From Leidyana gryllorum EB-2025a (lineage: Eukaryota > Apicomplexa), in NCBI GenBank assembly GCA_048772705.1, contig JBLWGC010000230.1, positions 992,001 through 1,056,000 on the forward strand: a stretch of 64,000 bases of DNA. The letters are read 5' to 3'. This document shows, in pieces, positions 1 through 10,966 of this stretch. Position 1 is the first letter of the stretch. Every line of letters begins with the position of its first letter. The translations under genes and the position numbers were made by a program. Under the pieces are notes generated by a model. The model saw only the letters and a program-made list of their open reading frames with translations. It did not search any database and was not told the origin of the DNA.

Positions 1-2
1 GC

Positions 3-969
3 GCCAAGAGCAAAGCCGCCGCCGGCAAGTTGAAAGCCGGCGAAGAGGTCGAGGTCGATGAGTCCAGCTCATCGGTCGCGAAGCCCAAAAGTAGAGCTGG
101 CGCAAAGGCGAAGGGGAAAGCGAAGGCGAAAGCGAAGGGGAAAGCGAAGGCGAAAGCGACAGCCAAAAGCAGAGTGAAAGGGGCAGCCACCGCCAAGTCG
201 CCTGACGATGATGGAGAAAATCCGGGGTCAGGCAAAGTCATCGAGACGATCAGTGAAGAGGCTGCCGATATAGTGGTCACTGAGTTGGAGGAATTGATGA
301 GACGGTTTCGGGAGAAAGAAGCCTCTGGTTCGGCGGAACAGTTGGCACATGATGCGAGTCCGAGGCCCTTGGAGGACTTGGATTTTGACTATATTGAAGA
401 CCCGAATGAGCCGATTCTGGAAGAAGAGGCACCGGACCTGCTGGGGCAAGTTGTGGGTGGTATATCATTGGGTCCACGTACACAACTGGAATTGGGGGCT
501 CAGTTGAAACGAAAAGACGACGAGGACACATTCGAGCCGCAAATCTGGTGGAACGCCTCGAATGCTATTAATGTGGGAGCAGTCGATCTTCTACAGAAAA
601 TGCCCAATGTTGGCTCGCTGGCATTGGATCGGACAGTGAGAAGATACAGAAGCCTCCGAGACATTCTCTTGGCTTCCGAAGAGGATTTGGGGACAAAAAT
701 AGGCAGGTATGTTGGCAGTTGTATAGCGGGACTCTTGGCTGACCGCACTCTTCTGTCGCAGTGAAGAAGCGCGTGGTATATTTTCAGCACTCGACAGATG
801 CCATCAGTGGTCATACGATACATTGGACTCCAACAACAGCGTAAGCTGCTGGATGCAAGCAGATGTCGTCAGGATCCGAACTCTTTGTGCAGGGAGCACG
901 CGTTCTGAAATCGTGATCCATCGGCGGCAGAGGGAACGGACGGATGAGGAGACGGTGGGGAAGACATGA
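3..969 (+). CDS. XPF/ERCC4-like repair nuclease, C-terminal part (5' end outside window)
   Basis: The frame is open from the left edge, so the gene begins upstream. I join 3-706 and 762-969 over a 55-bp GTATGT..CGCAG intron, giving at least 303 residues and a TGA at 967-969. The visible protein starts with a Lys/Ala/Gly-rich stretch built from a 24-bp repeat (about 104-162), then an acidic linker, then a region with the pattern DLLQKMPNVG .. YRSLRDILLASEEDLGTKIG .. AR.IFSALDR. This resembles the tandem helix-hairpin-helix at the end of XPF/ERCC4, which pairs with ERCC1 and binds single/double-strand junctions in nucleotide excision repair. The nuclease core (ERKx3D) is not in the window, so MUS81 or FANCM-like relatives cannot be excluded. 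The Lys-rich insert is not typical of the family. Confidence 0.5.
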
Positions 970-1302
970 AATAATAAAGGCGGTTTCCTGATGGAAGTAT
1001 TGCACTCCACACTTATATCACATTGTGTCCATTTGCCAGTGGCAACAGCTTCGCAACCTGAAACCAAAGTCTCACCCAAACGCGGCCTCCCACTCACCAT
1101 ATTCGATATGCGATTCAGCGACTTGGCGCCATCGGCCTCCTCAACACAGCAGCAGCCTGCACCTACGTACGGGAACTTCACCCGTACCCCCAGTACGACT
1201 AAATCCTGTGAGTCGTCAGGTGAATACCAACGGGTATCATTAGGCAACCTGAATCAGCCAGCAACCAGTCGTCAGCTAACCACAAGCTTCCCGAATACCA
1301 AC
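970..1302. other. Spacer between convergent genes
   Basis: This 333-bp stretch lies between the stop codons of the XPF-like gene and LSM12. It probably holds both 3' untranslated regions; an AATAAA lies just after the XPF-like stop. Modest open frames exist on both strands (991-1329 plus, 804-1247 minus), but neither shows family resemblance or splice logic, and the minus one overlaps the last XPF-like exon. I see no RNA gene or repeat. Confidence 0.4.
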
Positions 1303-1780
1303 TCACTGGCGGTGGAACAAATTGAATAACTCTTGAGCCGTCCGCGAGACACAAGCACCGTGAACCTTCTTCTCCCGTTCAAAGCTCTCAGCAGCCTCCG
1401 CCTCCCGATTCACAGCAGCCTGCTTTGATGGAGGACACAGAGGTAAATTTGGAAGCTCCGCCTTTGCGGAACCAGGCTCTGCGGCCCCCATTTGATCTAT
1501 CAAATCCGCTCCGACAAAGTAGTAATTAGACTTGCCCGGAACCGTTCCATTTTCCCCTGCAAAGTAAACCCAATCATAATGCTGCAATTCTAACCAGCTT
1601 ACGTAAAATGGCCAGGCCCGTGGGGCCATTTACTGCTTCCTTTGCCTCGTATGTACAAAGCGTACCGGTCAGCGAAGTGCCAGAAGTCAAATGGGCCGTA
1701 ACGCGTCCTGCATTCTCAATCAAATATCGGTAACCAAAGGGAAACCTACCACCAATGGGAGGAGGGGCGTTGGTCGCCAT
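1303..1780 (-). CDS. LSM12: LSM12-like protein
   Basis: Two exons, 1780-1603 and 1556-1303, joined over a 46-bp intron (GTAAGC..TTGCAG), give 143 residues. The N-terminal half is an Sm-like fold (GRVTAHLTSGTSLTGTLCTY) and the C-terminal half is the helical anticodon-binding-type AD domain, ending FEREKKVHGACVSRTAQELF. The spacing and the final helix match LSM12, a single Sm-like protein not built into Sm rings and linked to ataxin-2/PABP mRNA regulation and NAADP signalling. The start ATG at 1778-1780 is only 23 bp after the stop of the thiamine pyrophosphokinase gene on the same strand, so its promoter must lie inside that gene or the two share a transcript. Length is close to the minimal LSM12 core. 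Confidence 0.85.
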
Positions 1781-1803
1781 TTCGAAACGCAGAAAAAGCT
1801 TTA

Positions 1804-2834
1804 TCAAAAAGGTTTAAGTTGACTATACCACATGATTGGTTCAGTTGTGTGAACCTCAACTTTCTCCCCTACAACCTCATTACTTGTCCCCACCAGCCCA
1901 TTCATGGCGGATGGCCAGTCGCACAGGTTCCATCTCAACCCGGTGGTTCTGACATTGCGAACCGGAACTGCTCAGGCGAAAATGTATCGTACAACAGGGC
2001 ACTTTAACAAAGTACTCACCAAAGGGAAGCAAACTGCACACGCGTGTGGCGCTCTCAGTCGGAGGTATAACAGTGGTCTTTCCCGAGGGAATTAAAACGC
2101 AGGCTGACTGGTCACCAATCAGTATAGTATGATAGTCAGCATTCGTGACAGGTGGTGATGAGTTCCTTGTTGGGAGGTACGGTTCGGGCGTGGTCTGGAG
2201 ATGTGGTGTGTGATGGTTCAGAATGACCTGATGGGGCATTACCGGATTCAGATCTCTCAGCCGCATCAAGGTGGCAAACGTAGCAATAGTTTGATCGAAT
2301 CGCCCTCCGAATACTCCATCGACAACTAGAATGTCGTTAGCTTTGATTACACCTTCACGTTCAATGTATAGAATGGCCTTTTCGAAGTCTGGATGACTAT
2401 CGTCGACGATTTTGACGACTTTAAAACCCAGATCGATCAGCTGGTCGACAGGCGGCGGGTGAGAGGAAGAGGAAGAGGAAGCAGGGTCCACATTCTCATT
2501 GGTAGTGGCCTAGGCTGCACGTATTACGGACGGAACGGTGCCTTACGAATAGAGAGTCGCAATCTCCAACAATATGGAGAGGTTTCTTCACCCCTGACTT
2601 TTGATAGAAGACGTCGGAACACGTTGGAATATCGAATTCGCGCAGACGGTCCAACAGCCGAATAGCTCCCCCGTCTGCGCAGGTGATAGAGTGCGCTGCT
2701 CGTAACAAACGCAAAAGGGTGGTGCTTGGCACCAGCTCCCAATTAAGCAACATCAAATGGATACGTGGCCCATTGTCTGGAGGTTTGCCAGATAACAGAA
2801 TGTTGTCGAGAATGGACAAATCCACTAGTGTCAT
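1804..2834 (-). CDS. TPK1: Thiamine pyrophosphokinase
   Basis: Three exons, 2834-2547, 2509-2020 and 1967-1804, with introns of 37 and 52 bp, give 313 residues. The enzyme moves pyrophosphate from ATP to thiamine to make the cofactor TDP. Family signatures are in order: NWEL..TLLRLLRAAHSITCADGGA, the substrate loop VGDCDSL, VVDGVFGGRFDQTIATFATL, and the C-terminal thiamine-binding beta sandwich TGLRWNL .. GLVGTSN .. TTEPIMWY. A low-complexity Ser-run (about residues 103-109) follows the first splice. The start codon lies 31 bp from the divergent start of the next gene. Keeping this enzyme implies salvage of thiamine from food or host. The final exon only aligns if the 52-bp intron is removed, which supports the model. 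Confidence 0.92.
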
Positions 2835-2865
2835 CTGTGTTAGTTGAATAAAAATTCCTGAGGAA

Positions 2866-3417
2866 ATGCCTGAGGGAACAATCTTGACTCAGCGGACAAA
2901 GTTCATCGGAACGAACCCATTAGAGCTGTTGGCTGGCGAATTGACAACAGGAGAGCCTGCTGCTGGTGCAGGCTGGGCCGTCTTGGAAGAAGGTGATGTA
3001 CCGGGTACCGTAAATAAGAAGCGCACGCGGAAGACTATGCCCGCGCGCGCCTTCAATATAGCGCCCCCGCGTACGTCCCCTGTACCTCGTTTGAATTTCA
3101 ACGCACTAAATCCTCCGTCTGTGTCGCGGCAACGTGTTGTTGAGGAAGCAGAGGAGAATAGCACTGAGACTTATGACGAGAGTGTCGGTGCTGCTGCAGG
3201 GCCCCAGCGGCCAGCGCGTATGGTGGCGGCAACCACTTCTCTGCCTAGTGTTGTACCTCCTCCTTCATCGGTTGCGTCGCCTCAACGTGTTTTGACGGCA
3301 TTCTTTGCTGCGATCTCAAAAGTCTTCGTTTCAGCTGGAAGTATTCTGGTGGCTATTTGGCTAATAGATGCGCTTGAATGCCATCGTCGGATTGCACTGC
3401 AAAAATACCTGTGGTGA
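2866..3417 (+). CDS. Hypothetical tail-anchored protein
   Basis: Single exon, 183 residues, not recognised. The N-terminal 150 residues are polar and rich in Pro, Ala, Ser and Glu with basic patches (KKRTRK), and are likely disordered. Residues about 148-170 form one hydrophobic segment (VFVSAGSILVAIWLIDALE) followed by a short basic tail, so it looks like a C-terminally anchored membrane protein. No signal peptide is visible. It starts 31 bp from the start of thiamine pyrophosphokinase in the opposite direction, so the two must share a tiny bidirectional promoter. It ends 60 bp before the stop of the convergent hydrolase gene. Open frame and location support it; function is unknown. Confidence 0.6.
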   Translation: MPEGTILTQRTKFIGTNPLELLAGELTTGEPAAGAGWAVLEEGDVPGTVNKKRTRKTMPARAFNIAPPRTSPVPRLNFNALNPPSVSRQRVVEEAEENSTETYDESVGAAAGPQRPARMVAATTSLPSVVPPPSSVASPQRVLTAFFAAISKVFVSAGSILVAIWLIDALECHRRIALQKYLW

Positions 3418-3476
3418 TGCTCTTGATATCTACTTATCCACAATCTATTCGCTTGTCTGTATGCCTGTATACCCAT

Positions 3477-5737
3477 CTATCGGTCATCCCTCAATGTACG
3501 GAATAGCCAACCCATGAAACCTGGGTGATGTTGTAGAGTGCAATGTTGTGCATTTGGAGCTTTGGAGAACTGAGCAGCCTTCCATTTAGAGCAGTAAAGA
3601 ACGACCAACTCACTGTGATCAATGGGGCGTTAACGCGTGTCAATTTACATCGCTCTTTCTCGTTCACCGCTGCTTGAAACAGACTGTGCCCTTGCGCCAT
3701 TGTCACCACGGCGTCCTTTGTGCCATGTAATATGTGGATACGCAGCCCGCCTGAAATCTCCGGCTCTTCCTCACATCTCCTCACAATACTTCGTAACGCC
3801 TCCTCGTTATTCCAATTCACTTCAGGCTTAATTAACCACTTTATCAGCACTCGAGGCCCTGCCAACCATCGTGGTGTCCTCGCCGATAGATGAAGAAACT
3901 GCTCCGCCATACGAGTGGCCGAAATAAATGGAGCTAGTAAGATGCACGTGTCCAGACGCGCTGGCACGTGCGGAACCATCGCACTCGTCGAATGCTGGTT
4001 CAACGAATCGCGATTAACTGGCTTGAATTGGAGCAGTTCTGACAGCGATCGGTGAGTTATCGTCTCAGGAGCGGTCCAAATGTCGGTTCTCAACAGCGTC
4101 TGCAGAATCTCAATAGTGTGCAGCGCTACCGCACATCCTAAACTGTAACCAAGGAAACATAATCGAATTTCTAAACCAGAAGACTCCTCTGGGGGCGCTC
4201 GCTCCCAGATCTTCCTCACTGCCTCCAAAGTACTCTGCAAATACTGTCACGGATGCATTCAAGATCACTCACCTTCACAGTGTGCTCCAGAAGGGTTTCT
4301 TTCGATGGTTCACCTCCAGAATTCCCGTACCCGGGATATTCAACCATCAGGAATGACACATACTCCCTGTCTTCGCTTCCTGTCGACCCTTCTCCGTAAT
4401 AATCTGTGTGTGTCGCCAAGAGCGAACGCCGAGCACACGTTTTGCAGAAGGCTTTAATGCTAACGATACAGGCAATAAACGTTGACCTGGGCCTCAAAGA
4501 CAAATGACTTACGCTCTGCCATGGGGCATCTGGATGAAGCAGGAATCGCAGCCTTCGAAAAACCGGTTTCGGAGGTGGACATCCACGTCCCAAGCGTCAA
4601 TGGCGTACAGTTCATCGAGGAAGCACTGCCCAGAGGTTGGTGTATTCCGTCTCAAGTCCACTGCAACCCGAAGGAGTCGCCAAATGGTATCCAGACTGTC
4701 GAACGCGACACAGTCCTTGCCATTCAGAAGGATCCAAAGATTCACTCTTGTGGTCGCGGTACTGCGGCGGTGTGTGGCACTTCCTCGGGTCGTTCCAGCT
4801 GTACATGACGGCGACGAAACTTGAGTTGTAGGGCCACTTCCTATCTCGATATCTTCGACCGTCCGCCTGGATCAACAGATAGCATTATGTGATCAGTCGA
4901 CAAGAATATAAGCGTGGCTTACAGAAAGTTGGGGAACTGCTGGCCTGCGGGCGAAGTTGTTATCGCTCGTATTCGGTCGCGGTAGTACGGACAATCGATG
5001 GCGACAGGGGGCGATAAGTACGACACAGCCTTGGTATAGGCCAGAGGAATGTAGAGCCTCTCAAAAGGCCTACCCCCCAACGCGTAGCGCTCAAAGTGTG
5101 CCAGTGCAACGCCAAGGGGATACATGGATTCCACAGTGTGGCTTTGAGGTGAATAGCATAGGAGACGCTGCCAATCCAGCTTGGAGTCGACTAGTCCATC
5201 ACCACGATCAAGATTATTGAGTGATCTGAGGGGAGTTCTGAATTGTCCGGCTACTGAGCTTGTTCCGGGATAATGGTACCAAAAAGCCCATTCCTACTTG
5301 GTATTGAGTGGAGTGACATATGTTCACCTTACAAGATGTGAATAGGTTGAAGGGTCTTCCAAGTCTATCTCACCCTGCTCGTCCGCCGCCATACCTCTCA
5401 GAATTAGGTCATTGATCGCTTCGCGCCCTGCCTTGTGAGTGAGGGGCAAGCCGGTGACGTCAGGAGCGGTATGGTGGGGGATCCCCGAACCCACAGTAAC
5501 ATTGTCTTCCTCGCCGGAAGGTGTTTGAAGGGTCGGTGACTCCGTGAGGAGGGGTTGGCGAGTGCCAACTTCGTCGGCAATCAAGTCGCTTTCTAAACTG
5601 GCTTGGAAAGTGCAGGCCTCTGAGCTGGTGGAACTGGCACTCAGAGGACGAGGAGAGTCAGTCTGGAGAGGGAATAGCTTGAAATCGGGAAGAGACGGGG
5701 AAAGGAGAGGTTCGGAGGCGGAACGAGCCCGGGGCAT
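3477..5737 (-). CDS. Alpha/beta hydrolase with long N-terminal extension
   Basis: I join six exons: 5737-5333, 5293-4923, 4866-4513, 4486-4273, 4243-3614 and 3578-3477. Introns are 39, 56, 26, 29 and 35 bp and the product is 691 residues. The C-terminal half is an alpha/beta hydrolase of the ABHD/serine-aminopeptidase kind: a strand then HG (about residue 375), VEYPGYGNSGGEPS, the nucleophile elbow GYSLG with Ser near 482, the acid loop HGTKD, and a final APNAQH..LQHHPGF segment that supplies the His. The likely role is hydrolysis of a lipid, thioester or ester. The first 300 residues (Ser/Pro-rich start, then HLEWAFWYHYPG and a long unassigned region) have no clear match. The hydrolase frame has no ATG of its own, so the upstream exons seem to belong to it, but a separate upstream gene ending at the TAA at 4509-4511 is an alternative. 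Confidence 0.65.
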
Positions 5738-5855
5738 GGTGGCTACTTTGGAGAGGCGGGTGCAAGAGGGTGCACCGCTCGGGACCGCGCCATAACGGTC
5801 GGCTGTATGGCGGAAAACCAAGACAGACGCCGGGACGGAGTGGGGCATTTGCCTG

Positions 5856-8800
5856 ATGCCCGCGAAGAATCTTAAATTCCAAGAGTTTGCGTGTCTGGTA
5901 GATGTCTCCTTCTGGCAATGGGTGATCAACCGGAAGCTCAATGTCTGGAAGCTACATTGTCCCCCTTTGCGTCTCAAGGCGGGAGTTGAACCGAGTCCAA
6001 CCCCAACAGCCAAGCCGATATTGCGTCTCGATGCCCACAGTCCTCAGCCGCTGCATTCGACATCGCCATCTTCCCGACGGTCAACGTCAGTGGCTGCTGC
6101 GAGCGCACAGTCGAGGGAAACGGCCAACTTGGCACAGCTGGCGGGCGACGCAGGAGGACGGAGACGTTTCTTCCAAGTTGAGGGAATGTTCTATCACGTG
6201 AACACTCCTGAAGAATTCTTATGTTTTCCGTTCACCGAGTTGGTCGCTCAAACAATTTCCAAGACACTCCACTTTTGCGAGAATGCGAGTGGAGAGGTTG
6301 TGGAGACAGTGGCGAGAGGGACTTTGGCTGAATCTTCACCACCCTCAGACGAATCCCCCTTGCCACCCACTCTGACCTCCGCACCATCCGCCGCTACTGG
6401 GTCTGATGACGAAGATACATTCGACTGGGAGCATATCTGCAGCTCTATACTCAATGGCTTCCTGCTGGTGGCCTATATGGATCTAAAACGGTACAGCATG
6501 ACGTATGTGGTATCGTGTCCGACTCTCGGATTCCGATCGACCTGTTGTGAGGTGGCCTTGGCCAATCCCGCCCCGGCGAGCCCCCTCCCCATAACTCCCG
6601 AGCCCGTGCGGGAAGAGCCAGCGACATCTGCTGACTTTCCAAAGCTCCCTGGCAGCGAGCCCGCAATGTCAATGAGCGCTCCGGGGGGCGAGTCGACCTT
6701 GGCTCAGAGTAGTGAGGGGCCGCCAGTGGCTCCTCGGCACGACAAGTACGTTTGTCTTGACCCTCCGAGCGCAGCCGACAAGTCATTCTCGCTTGGCGAG
6801 TTGGTCCATATAGGCCGGCATTTGGTGGATGCGTGTTGTTGTCACAACTCGGCAGACAACCGTAGATCAACGGCTCATGTGTGCCTTGTCATACGCCTTA
6901 AGACAACTGGTGGTCTCGGTTTCCTGAGTCTCTCAAAGATCACTCAAGCTTTCAGTCTGTTCCTCCGCGCTGACCAAGGCACCCAAGCCTATATTGCTTT
7001 GTTAGATTATGCAAAGTCTGGTAGTAGTGTTTCGTGGCCGACTCGCAATCTCCTCTTCACGCTTTGTTCAATCGCTCAGCTCTTCTCCACCGAGCTACAG
7101 GTACGTCACTTCCACCCATCCCGAACTCTTTGGAGTCTCCAATTTTCAATCACAGATATTGGCCTTCCGTGACTTCCAATACCTCTTGTCGGGCGAAGGC
7201 GTGTCTCATGTCTCGGGCGTCAGCAGGTCGCGAACCTTCAGAGTCCGTACGCCCCCCGCCGAGGCTTTCCGCGAACGACTACTGCTCGCCGGCTGGCTGC
7301 TCCACAAAAGCAGCGCCTCGACTTTTGCGGGCCGCTCTTCCGTGGAGCTCGCTCACCTGCCCATCCCGCCGACGGCATTGTTCACTCTCAACCTGCAGTC
7401 CTTCCTCGACAACCGCGTGGTACAACAAGATGCCACTGAGCTGAACGTCAAACTCATAAAGTGGCGGATTCTACCGACCTTCAAACCCGACCTCTTACAC
7501 AAATTGCGATTCCTAATCATTGGGATGGGCACCCTGGGATGTCATGTGGCTCGAGATCTCGTTGGATGGGGCGTGACAAAGATGACATTACTCGACAGTG
7601 GAGTGGTGGCCCCCTCCAACCCGGCGCGTCAAAGTTTGTTCTTGGCTCGGGATGTGGAGACACCGGAAACCACACACCTCCCGATGAAGAAGAAGAAGGC
7701 GGCAATTGCAAAGAAACGTCTACTCGAGATACGTGGGGACCTTCAGATTGAGTCTGTTGATCTCGAAATCCCGATGCCATCTCAAGAACGCTTTCTAATG
7801 TCAGTCGCGGACTACCTCGGACCGGACCACGGCTGTGGGTCGACCAAAGATGAAACCTCCGAGCCGCTACCCACTACGGAATCCTATACCACCTGGATGC
7901 ATGACAAGCTGAAAAGCCTCATTTCCTCACACGACGTCGTCCTTCTGTTGACTGACAGTCGGGAGTCGAGATGGCTGCCGGCGCTAATTGTTCAGCACCT
8001 CTCATACACGGCTTGGAAGAAGTCCGCAAATAGCGAGGGCAAGAAACCCACAGTCATGGATAGGTTGAAGAGCCCCTTCAACCCTCCCCTGTGTATGACA
8101 GTGGCTCTGGGGTTCGACACATTCGTTGTCATTCGCCATGGGACCTTTGTAGACAGCATTATCCCCTCTCAGGTGGCTGAGAAATTGGGACACAGTCTGC
8201 TACCAAAGACTACCACGGGAGGGTCGTTCTTCAAGCCAGCCGACATCTTTCGGTCCAGACTGAGCTGTTATTTCTGCAACGATCTGACGGCACCATCATC
8301 TTTGGGTAGTCAAAATCGGACATTGGACCAACAGTGTACGGTTACACGCGCAGGTGTGGCAGGGTTTGCGGCCTCAGTGGCAGTTGAGATTCTGGCCAGT
8401 TTGTCCCAAGCTCCGTTCGGGTTCGGAGTCATTCCCAGTGATCGAAAGACAGAGTTACTGAAACGTCTGAACTGCAATAAAGCTCAGTGGGATGAGGAAA
8501 GTGTTGCTGCCGTACGTCAGAGTTTGCTGGACGAACACCACGTCAGCTGTTTGGGAGACAGCCCACACGTCACCAGGGGCTCAGTGGCCGGGTTCAGTTT
8601 GGTGTCCGACTGGCATCCCAGCTTCGACACCTGTGTATGCTGTGGCGTGGCAGTGCAGGAAGCGTACGATATATCGGGATCGCGCTTCGTCGAGGAGGTC
8701 ATTCGGGACAGCTCGATACTCGAACAGGTGTCGGGCCTCAACAGACTGCGAAATGATAACATCACACCAGTGCTGGCCAAATCGGCCGATGAAGATCTGT

Positions 8801-9096
8801 GGTTAGTGGCAGCTGAGAGCGAAGAGGAAGAGGGGAACGGGGATGACCTGCGTGAAAGCGAAACCGTTGTGGTCAATCCCCCATACAGTCGTCCACCCAA
8901 CACCAACAACTACACTAACAACAATGACCAACACCAACAACAAGAAACTGATGACCCTCCCAATGACGATGATGATGACCCTGAGACCTACACACCCGCT
9001 GACACTCTCAGACAGCACAAAAGAAAAACACCGCCCGCCAGCAGCGGAAGTCTGCTAGTGAGCGAAGGCGGCGGCGATCAACGGTTGCCACTCTGA
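5856..9096 (+). CDS. ATG7: ATG7, E1-like enzyme of autophagy
   Basis: Two exons, 5856-7100 and 7156-9096, over a 55-bp intron, give 1061 residues, against about 600-700 in most ATG7 proteins. ATG7 adenylates ATG8 (and ATG12 where present) and passes it to ATG3/ATG10. The start LKFQEFACLVDVSFW..KLN is the ATG7 N-terminal domain. The adenylation domain is complete: the GMGTLGCHVARDLVGWGV nucleotide loop, LLDSGVVAPSNPARQ, LLTDSRESRWLP, ALGFDTFVVIRHG, and the catalytic Cys in TLDQQCTVTR. The C-terminal LGDSPHVTRG..FDTCVCCG segment matches the dimer/E2-binding tail. Extra length comes from an acidic/Pro-rich insert at about residues 100-350 and a 120-residue Asn/Gln/Asp-rich tail. It is divergent from the hydrolase gene, 118 bp away. 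Confidence 0.93.
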
Positions 9097-9174
9097 CCGA
9101 GGAGACTAGAAACTTATCAGTCGGTTTGTTTGTGTGCAAAATTCCCTTATAGAGAGAACCATTTAGCTATTGAT

Positions 9175-10913
9175 CTAGTTGGGGGAACCAGTGAAATAGA
9201 TGTTGAGGAAACGTTGAGTGGATAGGGGAAGTTTGGACTTGTTGGACTCAATGTCGTCGCCCTTCCACTTGTTGGCCATGATGGTGCGGATGTCCTTAGC
9301 CAACACCTTGCCCAACTCGACACCCCACTGGTCGAAGGAGTTAACACCCCACAGGAAACCTTCGACAGCAGTCCGGTGCTCATAGATAGCGAGCAATTGC
9401 CCAACTCTGTAGGGAGTCAGCTCATCATTGAACAGCAAACAAGACGAGGGACGGTTGCCTGGGAATGTCTTGTGGGGGATCAGTTCCTCCGGGCAGCCCT
9501 CGGCCTTCAGCTGCTCAACGGTCTTGCCTAAAGCAAGCGCGTCAGGCTGTGCGAAGAAGTTGGACATCAGCTCGTCGTGGTTAGAGACAGGCTCGCCCTT
9601 CAGGTCAACGGCGGTCTGGGACTTGGTGCAAGCAATGAATTCGCAAGGCACCACACGACCTTGGTGAATTAATTGGTAGAAACTGTGCTGACCATTGGTA
9701 CCCGGTTCGCCAAAGTAAACCTCGCCAGACATTGAACTGCACGGCAGCGATGTACCGTCAATGGCAACGCGCTTGCCGTTCGATTCCATCGTGAGTTGCT
9801 GAATGTGTGCCGGGAAACGTAGCAAAGATTGGCAGTACGGGAGGACTGCCACGCCATTGTGACCCAAGAAAGTGGCATTCCACACCGACAACAAAGCCAT
9901 CATGACCGGAATGTTCTTGCAGTGCATTGGCTCGGTCTGGAAATGGTGGTCGATGGCACGAGCACCATCCAAGAATTGACGAACAATGTCGAAACCGAAT
10001 TGAAGGGCCAAGGGCAACACACCGACAGCAGAGCACACAGAGAAGCGGCCACCGACCCAATCCCAGAAACCGAATACATTCTCAGACGAGATACCAAAAG
10101 CTTCAGTAGCTGACAGGTTGGTGGACACCGCACACACGTGTTTGGCTGCGAATAGACAAATGTTACGTTGCAGTACGATAGTACATTATTCTTACCGATC
10201 GCTGAGGCGTCGTTCTTGTAGTGCTCCAAGAGGGCATTCTTGACTGTGCGGGCGTTCAACATGGTTTCGGCCGTAGTGAAAGTCTTGGAAATAACAACAA
10301 CGAGCGTCTCTTCCAAGTCCAAGCCTTGGAGAGCACGAGTCACATCGACCGGGTCAACGTTGGCCAGGAATCGGAGAGTTCTGTCCTTGGAGGAATCGGT
10401 AGCGGGTTTGTAGGTGCGGATAGCCTCGTAGACAAATTCGACACCCAAGTAGCTGCCACCGATACCAATGCAGACAACATTCTTGAGAGTCTTTCCGGTA
10501 TGACCCTTGAAGGCGCCGCTGCGAACATCGTCGGAGAACTTCTTGATGCGTTGGAGGACATCCTGAACATCTTTGACAACATCTTTACCATCAATAGCAA
10601 ATTTGTCGCCTGGCTGAGACCGTAAAGCAGGATGGAGAACCGCGCGCTTCTCGGTGGAGTTGATTTTCTCTCCATCGAAGAGAGCCTTGATTTTCTTGGG
10701 GATTTCGAGGGTCTCGTACTGGGCGGTCAGACATTTCCAGGCATCGCGGTCTATCACTTGGCGAGTGCCATCAAAGTAGATGTTGTCGTGGGTAGTGTTG
10801 AGGAGGCGAGTGCGACCCTCATCAGCCAAGAGTTCCTTGAGTTGATGTTGTTTGCAGCGCTCAGCATGCTCTTTCAGCTGCTTGAACTCGTCAGTTTCCC
10901 AGAAGTGCACCAT
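9175..10913 (-). CDS. GPI: Glucose-6-phosphate isomerase
   Basis: Two exons, 10913-10196 and 10145-9175, with a 50-bp intron (GTAAGA..TCGCAG), give 562 residues, the normal length. It interconverts glucose-6-phosphate and fructose-6-phosphate in cytosolic glycolysis. Motifs seen: [11 protein letters not shown] for the sugar-phosphate site, [14 protein letters not shown], the signature [20 protein letters not shown], catalytic Glu in [18 protein letters not shown], and the Lys-containing [10 protein letters not shown]. The intron removal joins ASAI to AKHVCAVS and restores the usual family sequence. It has no targeting peptide. It converges on ATG7 (78-bp spacer) and diverges from RTRAF (53-bp spacer between start codons). 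Confidence 0.97.
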
Positions 10914-10966
10914 GTTGAAGGCAAGAATCGAAAACTCACTGGTGTTTTTGGAAACTTGTGGCCAAA

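Noticed and set aside
804-1247. 147-codon minus-strand frame
   Set aside because: It overlaps the last XPF-like exon and the convergent 3' ends, with no family resemblance.
5294-5737. eIF4E-like protein because of HLEWAFWYHYPG
   Set aside because: The later Trp-containing cap-binding strands of eIF4E (FWxxY, MWED) are absent, so the likeness is a short chance match.
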